Assembly: GCA_977006965.1 (NCBI GenBank)
Contig: OZ345371.1
Coordinates: 2,637,347 to 2,701,346, forward strand
Origin: Phymatolithon calcareum
Lineage: Eukaryota; Rhodophyta; Florideophyceae; Hapalidiales
DNA: 64,000 bases
Direction of reading: 5' to 3'
Shown: positions 33,101 to 43,897 of the stretch, one piece after another
How the letters are laid out: each line of letters opens with the position of its first letter
Numbering within the stretch: position 1 is the stretch's first letter
Made by a program: the position numbers and the translations under genes
The notes under the pieces: model-generated
Seen by the model: the letters and a program-made list of their open reading frames with translations, nothing else
What the model was told of the DNA's origin: nothing
Database searches by the model: none

Positions 33101-33505
33101 TTAACGTTCCGCGAGGAGCTCGCTACCGAAGACAGTCGTGATGGCGGTTAGCGGCTCTGCTTTCGGTACACCTGACGCCGACACCGTAGCGACGACGATC
33201 AGCGGCATGGCGAGCGTGTCCATCTCTGCGGCAACGGTACTGAAGCCGGGCAACGCGAGCATCAGCGAAGGAGAAACCGGCAGAAAAATTCGTCGTCGCA
33301 CTCCTATTGTCAACTTCGGTTCTCGCGGGTCATCCCTAATTCTTCGGAAGGTCGAACACAAACCTTCGATCTTCGAAACGCCGTGAACGGAGCGCGGGAT
33401 CGGGATATTCTTCTTTTCCACCGACCCATCCTTCGTTTCGTTAGAGTAGCCTGGAGCAGTTCGGCTATCGTACGGGACGACCTGAGCACTGCCAAGAGGT
33501 CTCAT
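33101..33505 (-). CDS. Hypothetical ORF, 134 codons
   Basis: A minus-strand frame with a hydrophobic C-terminal half (LPVSPSLMLALPGF, MPLIVVATVSASGV) and a basic N-terminal half. It overlaps an 82-codon + frame over the same GC-rich stretch, so strand choice is uncertain. It is unlike the flanking AT-rich DNA in composition. No family is recognised; it could be a chance frame in a GC-rich patch. Confidence 0.25.
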   Translation of the reverse strand: MRPLGSAQVVPYDSRTAPGYSNETKDGSVEKKNIPIPRSVHGVSKIEGLCSTFRRIRDDPREPKLTIGVRRRIFLPVSPSLMLALPGFSTVAAEMDTLAMPLIVVATVSASGVPKAEPLTAITTVFGSELLAER

Positions 33506-33899
33506 ATGACCATCTTTGGGTCGATAGCACCGGAGGGATCCTAATGGAAAGGAGGATGTTTCCCGATCCTAGTAAGGAGGTGCTGAGGATGCTTCACGCC
33601 TCTCGGGTTAAGCTCGACAATACTATAAAGGCTTTCATTTCCAAACCTATGGTTCGGTATTCAAACAAAAACTTAATCAGACAATGTCAATCTAAGTGGG
33701 AACAATCATCTCTAACTCTCTATTTTCAATATCTGTCCCTTAGAGCTCTTCCAACAAACATTCGGCATAGGATATCTGAATTTTTCTCGAGGTGGAAGAT
33801 GAGGCACATTGCATAGTACCATTTCCTTCTCCATGGCTTCCAGAATGTTGCACCGAAGCACATTGACTCAATCTTGACCTCAAACTCTGCATTGGGAGC

Positions 33900-34219
33900 T
33901 CATAGTGTCTGGGACAATACGGCCAACCAATATGCAAGACAGGGGTGCCCTCCGACTAGCCTGGGAAGAACAAGAAGAACGCCGTGCTAGGAAAATTACC
34001 TTTCCAAAGAATAGTCTACCGCACCAAGCAGTCAGGATGAAAGAAAGCAGGCACAGAATTCTCTGCACAAGATGGTTTGTAGGTCACTGTCCAAGAAATC
34101 CTTCGAAGTTGATAGAAGAAATGGGCAGTCAAGGAGCATGGGCAGTTAGAACACTCAACAGCATCCTGAGAGAGCCAACATGGATCCCTACAGAGGGGTT
34201 ATATGTTGATTTATTTTAA
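33900..34219 (+). pseudogene. LINE C-terminal fragment
   Basis: The + frame reads ITFPKNSLPHQAV, then ESRHRILCTRWFVGHCPRNP, the equivalent of LPK-ARHRQLAVKWAFGRFPP in the LINE A copies, and ends at a stop at 34217-34219. The upstream frame 33544-33816 may belong to the same fragment but is not diagnostic. It meets an opposing LINE fragment tail to tail at ~34220. Confidence 0.45.
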
Positions 34220-34221
34220 AA

Positions 34222-34545
34222 GCTCCCAAAACCTCAATTTGATTTACAGGGCAGTTTCTCGCTGACTTCCACATTCATCCCTATATAACCTCCTAATATC
34301 TCCTTAATCCGAATTTGTCTTCCTGTGAGGGCTCGAGTGAGTCGTTCGCATTCATATTCTGTTTCTTGGTCCATCTTCATGCACCGTAGTGTGCGTTGGA
34401 GCACAGCGAGCTCAACCACTGCACCGGGCTCAAAGTACTTCGCTAAAACTGATTTTCTCCACAAAGGAGCTCTGTTGAAAAGAAATCTCAGGCATCTCAA
34501 CCGCGCAGTTCTGCCCCTTATACGTAACACTCATGAATCACGGAG
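34222..34545 (-). pseudogene. LINE C-terminal fragment, opposite strand
   Basis: The minus strand 34530-34234 encodes RLRCLRFLFNRAPLWRKSVL, then EYECERLTRALTGRQIRIKE, in the same order as the family C-terminal domain. The 3' end has the GGGAGCTTTTAAAATAAATC block, a variant of the family D 3' end (GGGAGCTCTCAAAATAAAATC). 5'-truncated. Confidence 0.55.
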
Positions 34546-34587
34546 CAAAGTGGAGTATTTTTTAATCAAATTTATTTTCATTATTAA

Positions 34588-35095
34588 CTAAGAATCCATG
34601 TTACAGCCGGGACACAGGAACACGGGGTGGTGAAAATTATCAAATCCGCTACGATCCCGGTAGCACCGAGGCCCAGTGCATGGGATAGCGGATATAGTAC
34701 ATACCCTAACAGTATATCTGGCGTTCGAATTGCATGCGTTTCTCGCCAGCTTGGGTACAATGTTTAGCTTTTCGCTTCCTTCGCATCGGATCATGGCTCC
34801 CAGAGAAGTGCTTATCGACCCGCCTAAACGATGGTTACGAAAATATGATAACCAGAATAAATTTTTGGACCTAAATCGCGCTTTCTCTTGCGTACTCTGG
34901 CTGCAGCGAGAAAGCGCTCACCTCTAAGATGAAGTTGGTAATCGAATAGATTGAAAGGGTCCGAAGCCATTGGCACCATCCCCGGAAAAAAAAGAAAAGT
35001 TACTCACAGTGAGGCCTTGGGTGCATTTTTCTAAAATAAATCAGCATATATCCCCCGTTTTCTCATTTTGTCCCGGCTGTTACATGGATTCTTAG
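34588..35095. mobile_element. 508 bp MITE with 27 bp TIRs and TTAA target sites
   Basis: The left end CTAAGAATCCATGTTACAGC... (34588-34614) and right end (35069-35095) are inverted repeats of 27 bp with one mismatch, and TTAA flanks both outer edges (34584-34587 and 35096-35099). TTAA target duplication is typical of piggyBac and Kolobok transposons. It has no transposase gene, so it is non-autonomous. An internal stretch (34998-35060, GTTACTCACAGTGAGG ... AAATAAATCA) is shared with 6042-6100. Confidence 0.85.
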
Positions 35096-35099
35096 TTAA

Positions 35100-35783
35100 A
35101 ATAATGTCTGTTCTTTAATAAAAGGCCCGCAGACGTCCGAAGTTTTGGACAGGACTTCCTCGGCCTTCCACTCTTGCGGGAAATGTGATCTATGCACTTC
35201 GCGAAGGTGGAAGTAAACGACGAGTTGAATCACCGTCATTCACGAGCTACGCCTACAGTTTGACTAATTGGCTCTATGTTGTGCCCTTACACTTCTCGCA
35301 ATGAATCGGAAATCACCCCTCTTTTTCTCGTCTTCAAGTGCGGCAGAAAGTAACAAGTACAAGTTTGTATATATGTGCTGCTGGAAGCGAAACGGCAGCT
35401 ACAACAGAATTTGGCAATGCAGTATCCGCCGCTTCGTTCCCCTAAAGAGGCGCATGGTATTCGAGGAACGTAAAGATGATCATCAAGCAAGCCTTTTTGG
35501 TTGCTTTTCAAATGGCAAAATTGTAATTTAAATCTCCGAATACAGAATCTGAAAAGAGCCATTGTTTCCTGAATTGATATATTAGATGTGCGCCTTTCGT
35601 AATTTACGGATCTGTCAGACTATTCCACTTTGTTACGTGTGTAATCCACAGCAGTACACGTGAGATAGTGCGGGCAACCGAAAAATCGTGGAATTAGTCA
35701 AGATTTATGTGATTTAACAGGGAAGAAAGAATAATAACAACCACCCATGGTACATATTCATAAGCTTTGATCTGCTCTCACAG
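35100..35783. other. No supported gene
   Basis: Opposing frames at 35268-35531 and 35287-35562 overlap each other and match nothing known. Confidence 0.35.
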
Positions 35784-35970
35784 ATATCTCAAACTAAATG
35801 TCCAACGAACGGCTTTCCGATATTCAAAAAGAGCTGCTAGAAATGAAACTTGATACCGTCCAAAGAAAATGTCCGAAATCGAAGGATTGTAGCTCAACAA
35901 AAAGTCTCCCATGTGCAATAAGAGTTGACTAAGGGAGCTTCAATAAAACTGAAATCCATCCATCCATCCA
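35784..35970 (+). mobile_element. LINE family B 3' end, truncated copy
   Basis: Matches the 3' end of the LINE B at 12190-14053 in reverse orientation (TTTCCGATATTCAAAAAGAG, then CAAAAAGTCTCCCATGTGCAA) and ends in a CATC-repeat tail (35955-35970). Confidence 0.75.
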
Positions 35971-36140
35971 TAGAGTAGTGAAGCTCACAAGCAAAACTGC
36001 ACCGAGATTCTTATCTTGCTTTTGATGAGTTTATTTTTTTAACACACGCGTCGCCTAGACATAGATCCAAAAAGCAGGGCCTGCGCTGTTTTCCTTTTCG
36101 CTCCACAAGCCTCCAAAAAAAGTCGTGCATCACTTTTTCA

Positions 36141-36393
36141 CGGATGGATTGATTTCTGCTTATTGAAGCTCCATTAGTCAATTAACATTGCACATGAGAG
36201 ACTTTTCGTTGCGCTACAATCCTTCGCCTACGTTTTCATTTTGATTTCGGACATTTTCTTTTGACGTTATCAACTGCCATTTCCAGCATCTCTTTTTGAA
36301 TATCGGAAAGTCGTTGCTCGGACATTAAGTTTGAGATAACAGAGCTTCATCGAGTTCGGAATCTTCGCTTCTGGCTTGTTCTTGCCAGGAATA
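36141..36393 (-). mobile_element. LINE family B 3' end, 253 bp copy with 10 bp TSD
   Basis: Perfect direct repeats CACTTTTTCA at 36131-36140 and 36394-36403 bound a minus-strand copy of the LINE B 3' end (ACATGAGAGACTTTTCGTTG, TCTCTTTTTGAATATCGGAA). The tail is ATCC-rich rather than poly(A). Confidence 0.85.
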
Positions 36394-36403
36394 CACTTTT
36401 TCA

Positions 36404-37439
36404 TGGTGCGACGGAAAAATGGCAAGAAACTTGAAGCAGTCGTTTTGCTCGGAATATTTCTCGAAAATCATGTATCATACGCAACGAGTACGAGATTAGA
36501 AATGAAATGTGGCAACTAAAGGGATATTGGAGGGTTCCCGCTTCGATAGTGGAAGGTGCCCACCACCTTATGCACAATTCCCCATCACAAACGTCATGTG
36601 CTGACAGCAAAATACTCCTATGCACTCCGCTTTGAGAAAGGCACAAAGCAATCGATACTACACAGTTCCGTAAATATGTATCATAGCGGCATTTTATGGG
36701 TTTTGGTACCCTCAAGTTATTTGACTTTCTCGCGAAAGGCAGGTCTTCATCGCTCTCCTCAGCTCCAAGGATTTTCTTAGGCGGAAAAATAACTCCGTAG
36801 TGTTACCAAGCTCGACCTCCGCTTTCCGAAGAACCAAAAAAATTGTGATCGGTCAATGTTTTACTAAATTCGTGCCTTTCGGAACCTCTTGAAAGGTACT
36901 TTTTCGGGCCCACTCTTAGGGGACGGGTGTGTTAAAATAAGCCACACAGTCATGGTGATAATGATGAATGATTATTACACTATGAGGCTAGCAAGCAGTG
37001 CTTCCACTTTTACCTCTACTTAGATTACGACAGGGTGTTAATCCTACTAGAAACCCTACATTCACACGAGTATACAGGCAAGGCTTCCACAGGCGCTACT
37101 CACAATAGGGCAACTTTTCTCTTTGGTCGTCTGTTGGAACCCCTAGTATGTGCTTGGTTTTTGAGAAGTCTTGCTTGAAGTGATTCCAGTCTTGTGAGAC
37201 TTAAGAATATGAGAAATCATGGTCGATATGACAGTACGTCAATCCGGTAAACGTGGTGCTCCCGCAAATCGCCCATGGCGTCATTCAATAAAGAAAATTA
37301 GGGTCAGCTTACGATTTGCGATTCTGGAACGACACTATCATTCAATAAGGACTGCGGTAACACAGCTGCCTGGAATCGCGAAAGTGATGCGCGAATCGTA
37401 TCTGGAATAGGGATACGTTGTAGTTGGTCCATCTGTACT
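36404..37439. other. No supported gene
   Basis: Short opposing frames (36401-36715 minus, 36556-36780 plus); nothing recognised. Confidence 0.35.
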
Positions 37440-37850
37440 GTTTTGATACCTCATCCTCGTTACACGCCTCCTTCTCGGCCTTGTCTTTGATGTCCATTGT
37501 GGATTGAGAGAGAAAATGGAATCTGCCAATTTAACTCCGCCCCAATTCTGACTATCTGCCGTCGTAATTCAACAACAGCAGTCCTCGATCCTCATGCACA
37601 ACTAGCACACCAAACAGGTCACTCGACAGAGACTGTTCTCGGAGTGCATTGCCTTTCGCCAATGGCCAAGACAGGACTGAGAAACAGCTCGGACGAACGG
37701 ACAAATCAATTTTTCTGTTCAGTCGACATAGTAACAACCTTCAACTACAACGTAACTGCGTTTCGCGCTGCTCGCGAAGAGGGCTCGGCAGGGTGGTAAA
37801 GCGTGGGGTGGGATTCGGGGCAGAAGGCCGCGCACCCGTGCGGTCGGCTA
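37440..37850 (+). repeat. Old dispersed repeat, copy 2
   Basis: Diverged partner of 26300-26710; see the shared blocks described there. A 100-codon + frame (37497-37799) and a 61-codon minus frame overlap it, neither conserved in the other copy. Confidence 0.45.
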
Positions 37851-39439
37851 CGAGCAGGGATGCACTGGCGGCTCTCTATACTTGTTAATTTGTTAGTCTA
37901 GCAGTATTTAGCCCCCTGTGCAACACTACCACGGATTTAATTCAGTATACTACGTACACCACAATGTTCACTCTCGTTCATCCGTCCGTCTTCCCATTCA
38001 TTCTCATCCCGCGAGTGGAGACTAAGATCAACGCAATGTCGGGTGTTCTAGGAGGGACGTTTCCAGAAAAATAACACTACGTGCATCTGTACAATGGGGC
38101 CTTCTTGAATCAAAAAATGAAAGGTGACGTATTTGGGGAGAGCATGAATGATTTTTGTGCTTCTTGGCCTATCTGCGATCTGAAAACATAAGATTTTGCG
38201 CGCTTCCATGGTATTAAAAGCTGTAATTAAAATCCCAGCTGGGAAATGGGTTGGAAGTGGCCACGTCTAGCTTCTTGAGTAGAATCAGGCCATACGGGCA
38301 ATGCGGTTTTGCCGTGCTAGCAAAAACAGAAAATGGGCAGCCTGCGGCAAGTCCAGTCGACTAGTACTCCTCACCCCTCGCATTATAAGGTGGCACAGTC
38401 CGCACTACAACTTGCAAAACATAAGAGTGGCATTTAGTAGTCTCTTCGTCCTCGTCATCATGCAGAGCCGCAGAACGGCGGCTTCGAAAAAGAGAATCAG
38501 GAGGATGTTACCGCGCGCGCGCTGAAACAGTGCCCGGCGTATTACCAGCGCCGCTCTCAATCAACGCTCGCTGTCGGTGGTCGCTGTGTTTTTTTGAGTC
38601 GGGTTGCAAGTAGTCCCTCATCGCCCTTATTAGGTTCAATCATCATGCATTTTACTACAGTTTGGCGGAATTCAATGTTGTATACACGCCCTACTCAACT
38701 GATAGGAATATAAGAAGGCTTCCTCTAATCGCACCGGGAAAGTGACGACCAGGAACGCTGACGGTCACGCACTGCTTGGGTCTGGTTCTGACATGGAAAT
38801 GCAGTAGAGGCTCTCATCTGGTGATTTGGATAATCTTTTGTATCACAACATCCGCTTGCTCGCTGTATCTGAGTTTCGGCCGGTGTGCTTTACTCCTTTC
38901 GTTCTACAATGGAGCTATCACATGACAATCGTAACATAGTCTTGAATCAAAGAGCTTCATGGTTCAATTTTTCCTGTTGAAGGAAACTATCATCATATAC
39001 ATAAATTGATCGTACCTCTTACCCTCTGCTCACGCCTCGCCTTCTAATCCGCTCTCCGTTCTGCGCACTCTTTCCCTCGGTGCAGATGGAATGGGATGGA
39101 GACAGATGAGCATGGAAGGAGAAACTTTCAGGAACGGAGTGCCAGCTATCCCCGATTAACTGTAAACCCCGTTTTGGGGCGGTAAGGAGATGTAGTTCCT
39201 TCAAAGGCAATCTTTTTGGGACGACTGGAGCAATCCACATTCCGGCGTCAGTCAGTCCAACCATTGAACCTGTTTTAAATTACCCAAATCTGCAGAGGTG
39301 CTTTCTGACGCAAAGGTGTTTGCGAAGAAAATGATTGTTGAGCAATTCTATTTTAATTCCATTTGAATCGAATTCTGTTCTGAATTTTAAATCGAGCTCG
39401 AACTCCTCACGAAATGTGATTTTCTGCAGGAAAACTGTC
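37851..39439. other. No supported gene
   Basis: Only short unrelated frames; nothing recognised. Confidence 0.35.
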
Positions 39440-40300
39440 GCGCCCGTGTTATATCGCTGTCCCAAGGCCGTCGCTTTTTCCTCTCGCGACTGTACGCCGC
39501 ACAACTTGGATCGCGATAGTCATGCTGTTCGTAGTAGGCAGGCCTGGTAGTAGGTGATCTAATGGGCCATATGGGCACGTGTCTCTCGTGTGTCTATGCG
39601 CTGCATCGCTGTCTTTTGCGTAGGTTGTAGTATATAAGCTAGTTTGTTACTTCCGCGGAGTAAAGGAAGGTGGGGGAGTTCTGGATTTCGGCTCGATTGC
39701 TTGGATCAAGCACGCTCAACGTCGCCTGCACGGCCTTTCGACCACGCGGAGTCGGAGCTCTTCCCAACCTTCTTGTGCACAACCGTCGTCATGCAAGCCA
39801 GCACGGAGACAACTGCGCTCAAGTTCCCTTTTCCCTTTTTCGTGCGTTCGTTCGAAGGTCGACGGCCAAGCCAAGGTCGCCGTCTGAGGATGACGTCGTC
39901 CCTGTCCCGGAGGTTTCTGGACTTCGGCTCGACTGCTTGGATCCTACACGCGTCACGCGTGTGAATCCCTTCGACCACGCGGCGTCGGTGACTTCCCAAC
40001 CCTTCTTGACCGCAACCGTTTCGCCGCACAAGCCAGTTCGGTGATATTCGCGCTCAAGACCCCTGTCCACTTTTCGAGCGCCTGTCTCAAGGGCGACGAC
40101 CAAGCCAAGGTCGCCGCCGGAGGGCGACGCCGACGTCTACACGCTTAATCTGTCTGTTTGTCCTGGAGGTTTTGGTTGCTTGTCTTTCTTTCCTCCTCTT
40201 TTGTCTTGTCTCTCCCGCTCTTTTCGTCTCTCTCCTCTCTTGGGCTTTTCTCTCCCATGTGGCGTCGGGTTCTTTGGAGCCTGGCGCTACTAAAACCTCA
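39440..40300 (+). mobile_element. 5' module of the chimeric LINE-like element, copy 3
   Basis: Reverse complement of 6615-7365 and relative of 10740-11550. Contains TATATAAGC at ~39632-39640, then two tandem GC-rich monomers of ~230 bp (about 39680-39907 and 39908-40135, each starting TTTCTGGA-TTCGGCTCGA and ending CCAAGGTCGCCG), then a CTTTT/TCTC-rich tract ending GGAGCCTGGCGCTACT. The LINE C-terminal part present in copies 1 and 2 is absent. A minus-strand gene abuts it at 40313. Confidence 0.75.
39632..39640 (+). promoter_or_regulatory. TATA-like box upstream of the monomers
   Basis: TATATAAGC is conserved in copies 1 and 3 at the same position, ~40 bp before the first monomer. This suggests an element-borne RNA polymerase II promoter. 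In copy 2 the site is mutated. Confidence 0.4.
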
Positions 40301-40312
40301 TTACATCTTCTT

Positions 40313-40783
40313 CTACATCGGGGCTTTACGAGAAGCGCCGCTCTCTACGCCGACCTTCTTGCAAGTGTCCTCGTGCACAGGAACATTCTTGACTTGATCC
40401 TTTCCCATAGTCCAGTTTCCGTGTCCGTTCCACTCCGAATCAACGGCAAAGAAGGCTGTGAAAGGCACATTGTACACGCCAATCAATGGAGACGGACCGA
40501 TCGGGACAAGAGCAGTACCCTTGAGAGAAACAAACTGCACATCCTGCGGAACCTCACGAATAATTATCGGACTTGCGATCACAATACCCGTAATATCGTA
40601 GATAGGAATCTCGTTGAAAGGAGCGTCCAAGGCTTGTGCCTGTTGGGCTTGCCCTGTGACTTTTCCACTGACAACGTTCACGGTGAGTGAAAACTGGAGA
40701 ATGGGAGCTCCGGGACGTCCTTCGTTACCAGCAATACCATTCACAAGGTAGAGCCCAATGTTGTTTCCTGTGTCGGCCGGCAT
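40313..40783 (-). CDS. Small beta-rich protein of unknown function (possibly DUF1842-like)
   Basis: A 156-codon minus ORF starting at the ATG at 40783. The sequence alternates hydrophobic and polar residues as in a beta sandwich (LQFSLTVNVVSGKVTGQAQ, IYDITGIVIASPIIIREVPQ, VQFVSLKGTALVPIG, GVYNVPFTAFFAV). There is no signal peptide or cysteine-rich region. The pattern G-x-P-x-L-x-F-S-L-x-V-N-x-x-x-G-x-V-T-G near the N-terminus is reminiscent of DUF1842 proteins, mostly bacterial and of unknown role. I recall this from memory only and it is not secure. The last ~15 residues run into the edge of the repeat module ending at 40300, so the C-terminus may be altered. The codon pattern and lack of a competing frame make it likely to be a real gene. 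Confidence 0.6.
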   Translation of the reverse strand: MPADTGNNIGLYLVNGIAGNEGRPGAPILQFSLTVNVVSGKVTGQAQQAQALDAPFNEIPIYDITGIVIASPIIIREVPQDVQFVSLKGTALVPIGPSPLIGVYNVPFTAFFAVDSEWNGHGNWTMGKDQVKNVPVHEDTCKKVGVESGASRKAPM

Positions 40784-40814
40784 GGCTGAGGTGGCTGATT
40801 AATGTGCTTTCCTT

Positions 40815-41630
40815 CTGTGCTCGTTCCCCTGTGTCTGTCGACCACTCATGTCCTTTTGTGAGAGTGATACCTTTTTTATTGTTTGGTTCAGGCAAGGTTG
40901 CTTTTTATACCATTCGGCAGTGCTTCAATACGTGTATCCACACTTGCCGATTGCCCGAATTTAGTGTACATTACGTGCCCTATGCATAGGCTATGTAGCC
41001 TTGGCAACGATTCTGCTCCATGTTCAAATCTAGTTATTACGCGTAGCCTGATATAGGCACATGCACTTGTTGCATGCAACTGTAGGAAAGCGCAAACGAG
41101 CGAAAACACAAGGAGAACGTCGGTGCGTGCGGCTGCGCGATCCGGGCGGTAGCGTGGCAGAGCGGGAGCCTAGTCGTGGCAGGCCAGCACAGTGGGCAGC
41201 GCCTAGGCGCGACGCGGGTGAGGCGACGCGTCCAGTCCTGCCCCTCGTGGCCGTAGTCGAGCGGTAGATCGACCGGCCCGGGCCGATCCCAACGCGTAGT
41301 AGTGTAGGTGGAGCACGGGACACCGTCACGGCGAAGCAGGGCAGGGCAGTGGGTCGCTAACCCTTCTCCCCGCAGTGCGACTCCGATCCAGACCCCTTTG
41401 CCCCCAAGGTGGGTTTGTTGCCTTTAGTGATCCTCGGTGCGGCGGCCTAGATAGGCCGCTCGCGCCTGTAATGCGAACGTATTGCTATCATACCTATCAG
41501 TCTACGCTAGCGTTGCCGGCTAACCGGATAGTGATATCATACAGCTACACGAACACGCGCAAGCACGCGATAGGCCAGTCTCCTACAGCAACCCGCCAGG
41601 AGCACTACCCATGCAGTAAGCGCTACGGTT
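40815..41630 (+). repeat. Dispersed ~300 bp repeat, copy 2 (occupied)
   Basis: Same repeat as 9310-9605, here split by the 507 bp insertion at 41081-41587. The flanking arms are 40815-41080 and 41588-41630 (ending CATGCAGTAAGCGCTACGG). Confidence 0.8.
41081..41587 (+). mobile_element. Solo LTR, 507 bp, 5 bp TSD
   Basis: Begins TGTAGGA and ends TCCTACA, i.e. the TG...CA termini with short inverted repeats of a long terminal repeat. It is flanked by GCAAC on both sides (41076-41080 and 41588-41592). The empty site is preserved in the other repeat copy at 9.56 kb. It is more GC-rich than its surroundings. No second LTR or internal region is adjacent, so it is a solo LTR left by recombination. 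Which internal element it belonged to is unknown. Confidence 0.88.
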
Positions 41631-41848
41631 TTACACTTCTGATTTCTGATTTGGCGCAGGTATTTTAGCTTGGCTTGAGAAGACCTACTATTTCGACATG
41701 CATGTTTTGGCTTAAGTAGTGTGAGAGGGATTGCAACTGCATGTTCTCGGGGGCCTGTTAAAGGTCTTTTCAACGGCCACTCGGGAAGCAGTTCGGTGCT
41801 GTATTATTAGCAATGCAGGGTACCGAAGATTGAGCTAGATAGAAGAAT

Positions 41849-43009
41849 CACCGGTGGGGCTAGTAGGGTGCTAGTGGTGGACTCTGTCCTCGCTTGTTTC
41901 TTGGGTTCTTGTTGTGAAGGTCGTACCAGTGAAAAGAGTCTTCTTTGGCGACAGAGAGTCTAGCGGTGCAACATTTGCTGATATTCTGGTGTCTCTTTTC
42001 GCAATAGCTCCTCGCTTGTGATGCAGTCATAACAAAAGCCGCACTTGACTTGAAGTAAAAGGCTGACTTCAAGTCAAGTACGTCACTTGTCTTCCTTCCT
42101 TCCATTACTGTTTTTGTGTAACGGAGTAGGGCTATTTCTCTTCTAATGATTTAGCAATAACTCTCCATAGATTTGAAAAGGTTCTCGTATGTTTCGAACT
42201 GCTGAAGATCAATGGGGAACTAGAGTATGATGGTTACCGCGCGGTTCCTAACCGGGCGGTAGCCACTGTTTTCAAGGCGTCAAAGTCGCCAAAGAAGACT
42301 TTTCACACATGATCAGTTCTGAAAAACTACTGCTTTTTTAACTCCCTATGGCGAGGCACAGGAAATTTGCACTTCAATACATGAGCAGAAGATATCCGCA
42401 ATTGTATACAACAATTCTAGAGGAAACATTCGGAAATAGAATTCGGTAGCATATGGCAATTCTTTAAGCAGTCTGACAGGATAATAACAACTTCGATACC
42501 GAGAAAGCATTATATGAGCTTTCGCTCTCCAGTAAGACCATCATCGAGTGTACGAAAAACTAAGAAGGTCTGTTCAGAATCAAGGCAAGAGAAGTCAAGT
42601 AGATATCCCTCAAGACAGGACGTCTAATATCGAATGCTCCCGAAATCTTTAAATCAGCCTTGGATATACTGATTTGGAAGGAATATGCCTTTAAAAATGG
42701 GATTCCATTAGAAAGGCATAGAAAGAGCCCTCCCTCGTTACACAACAACAGTAATGGAATGAAGGAAGACAAATGACGTACTTGACTTGAAGTCAGCCTT
42801 TTACTTCAAGTCAAGTGCGGCTTTTGTTATGGCTGCATCACAAGCGAGGAGCAATTGCGAAAATAGACACCAGAATATCAGCAAATGTTGCACCGCTAGC
42901 CTCTCTGTCGCCAAAGAAGACTATTTTCACTGGTATGACCTACACAACAAGAACCCAAGGACAAGCGAGGACAGAGTCAACCACTGGCACCATACTAGCA
43001 CCACCGGGG
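41849..43009. mobile_element. Foldback/TIR element with ~300 bp inverted arms
   Basis: Left arm 41849-42150 and right arm 42708-43009 are inverted copies (~85-90% by eye; outer ends CACCGGTGGGGCTAGTAGGG and, reverse complemented, CCCCGGTGGTGCTAGTATGG). Each arm holds a perfect 14 bp hairpin ACTTGACTTGAAGT/ACTTCAAGTCAAGT with a 9 nt loop. The ~560 bp core contains a decayed LINE C-terminus (ARHRKFALQYMSRRYPQ near 42350, FDTEKALYELSLSSKT near 42500). No transposase. Target duplication is not clear. Confidence 0.8.
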
Positions 43010-43184
43010 ATTATTGCTGGATCAGGCTGTAACTCTATTTAGGTCAATGTCAGGCACCCTACATTGCCAGTATTACTGCGATTTATTGCATTTGCGTATT
43101 ACCGTTCAAGATGTACTCATTCGGGTTGCCATGTCACTACCTGAAATTGTGATTCCTTATTTATTCGAAGGCGTGGGCATATTT

Positions 43185-43690
43185 GATGATTTTATTTTGA
43201 GAGCTCCCAAAGTCTCACCTTCGGGTAACGGGACAGCTCTTGCGATATTCTCGAAGCTAAAGTCCTCTGGCTACTCTAAACGGTCTTTATTTGTAATTTT
43301 CTCCCAACAGGAGCTCCTGTGAGTCTCTTGCATTCAAAATCAATTTCTGCACTCATCTTCGACAACGCTAGAGTACGTTCTAAGGCGACTAGTTCAATCA
43401 CCGCGGTAAACCCACAGTAAGCACCCAATTCTGATTTTCTCCGTTGAATGTCAACCTTAGGTACCTTAAACGTGTCTTTATTTCTCTTATGTAAAGAATC
43501 CCTAGTAGCTTGCTTTCAATAGGAATTTTCATTGATTTGCCTTCTTCTTCCTTTTCCCATACCTTAATTGTTTCTTCCCAACTCCTCTTCTTGTGCCAGA
43601 TCCCTCCCTGGCTTTCTGAAGGACTTTTCGCAAGTTTTCATAAATCTTGAGAAAATCAATATCCTTCATTGATTCCCTCATGTCCTCATG
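43185..43690 (-). mobile_element. LINE family D 3' end, truncated copy
   Basis: Matches 19925-20450 over its length (GATGATTTTATTTTGAGAGC, then ATCACCGCGGT, CTTAAACGTGTC, TTTTCCCATACCTTAATT). The minus-strand tail ends in AAAATAAAATCATCA rather than poly(A). Confidence 0.65.
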
Positions 43691-43897
43691 TCTTGCATTC
43701 ATTCATTCACTTTGTGAATTCCCCTTCTGGGACTAGAAACGCTTTAAGGGCATACGTTTCTTCCATTCTAATCTATTTGCTGCGCGTTTGACTGCTGCAT
43801 GCACGCCGAGGTTCGGGAGGTTGCCAAAGATTGACTCTGGGGTTGGTCGGACGCAGTGAAGTAGCACTTGACGAACCAAGCGGCTTTTGTCCACCAT

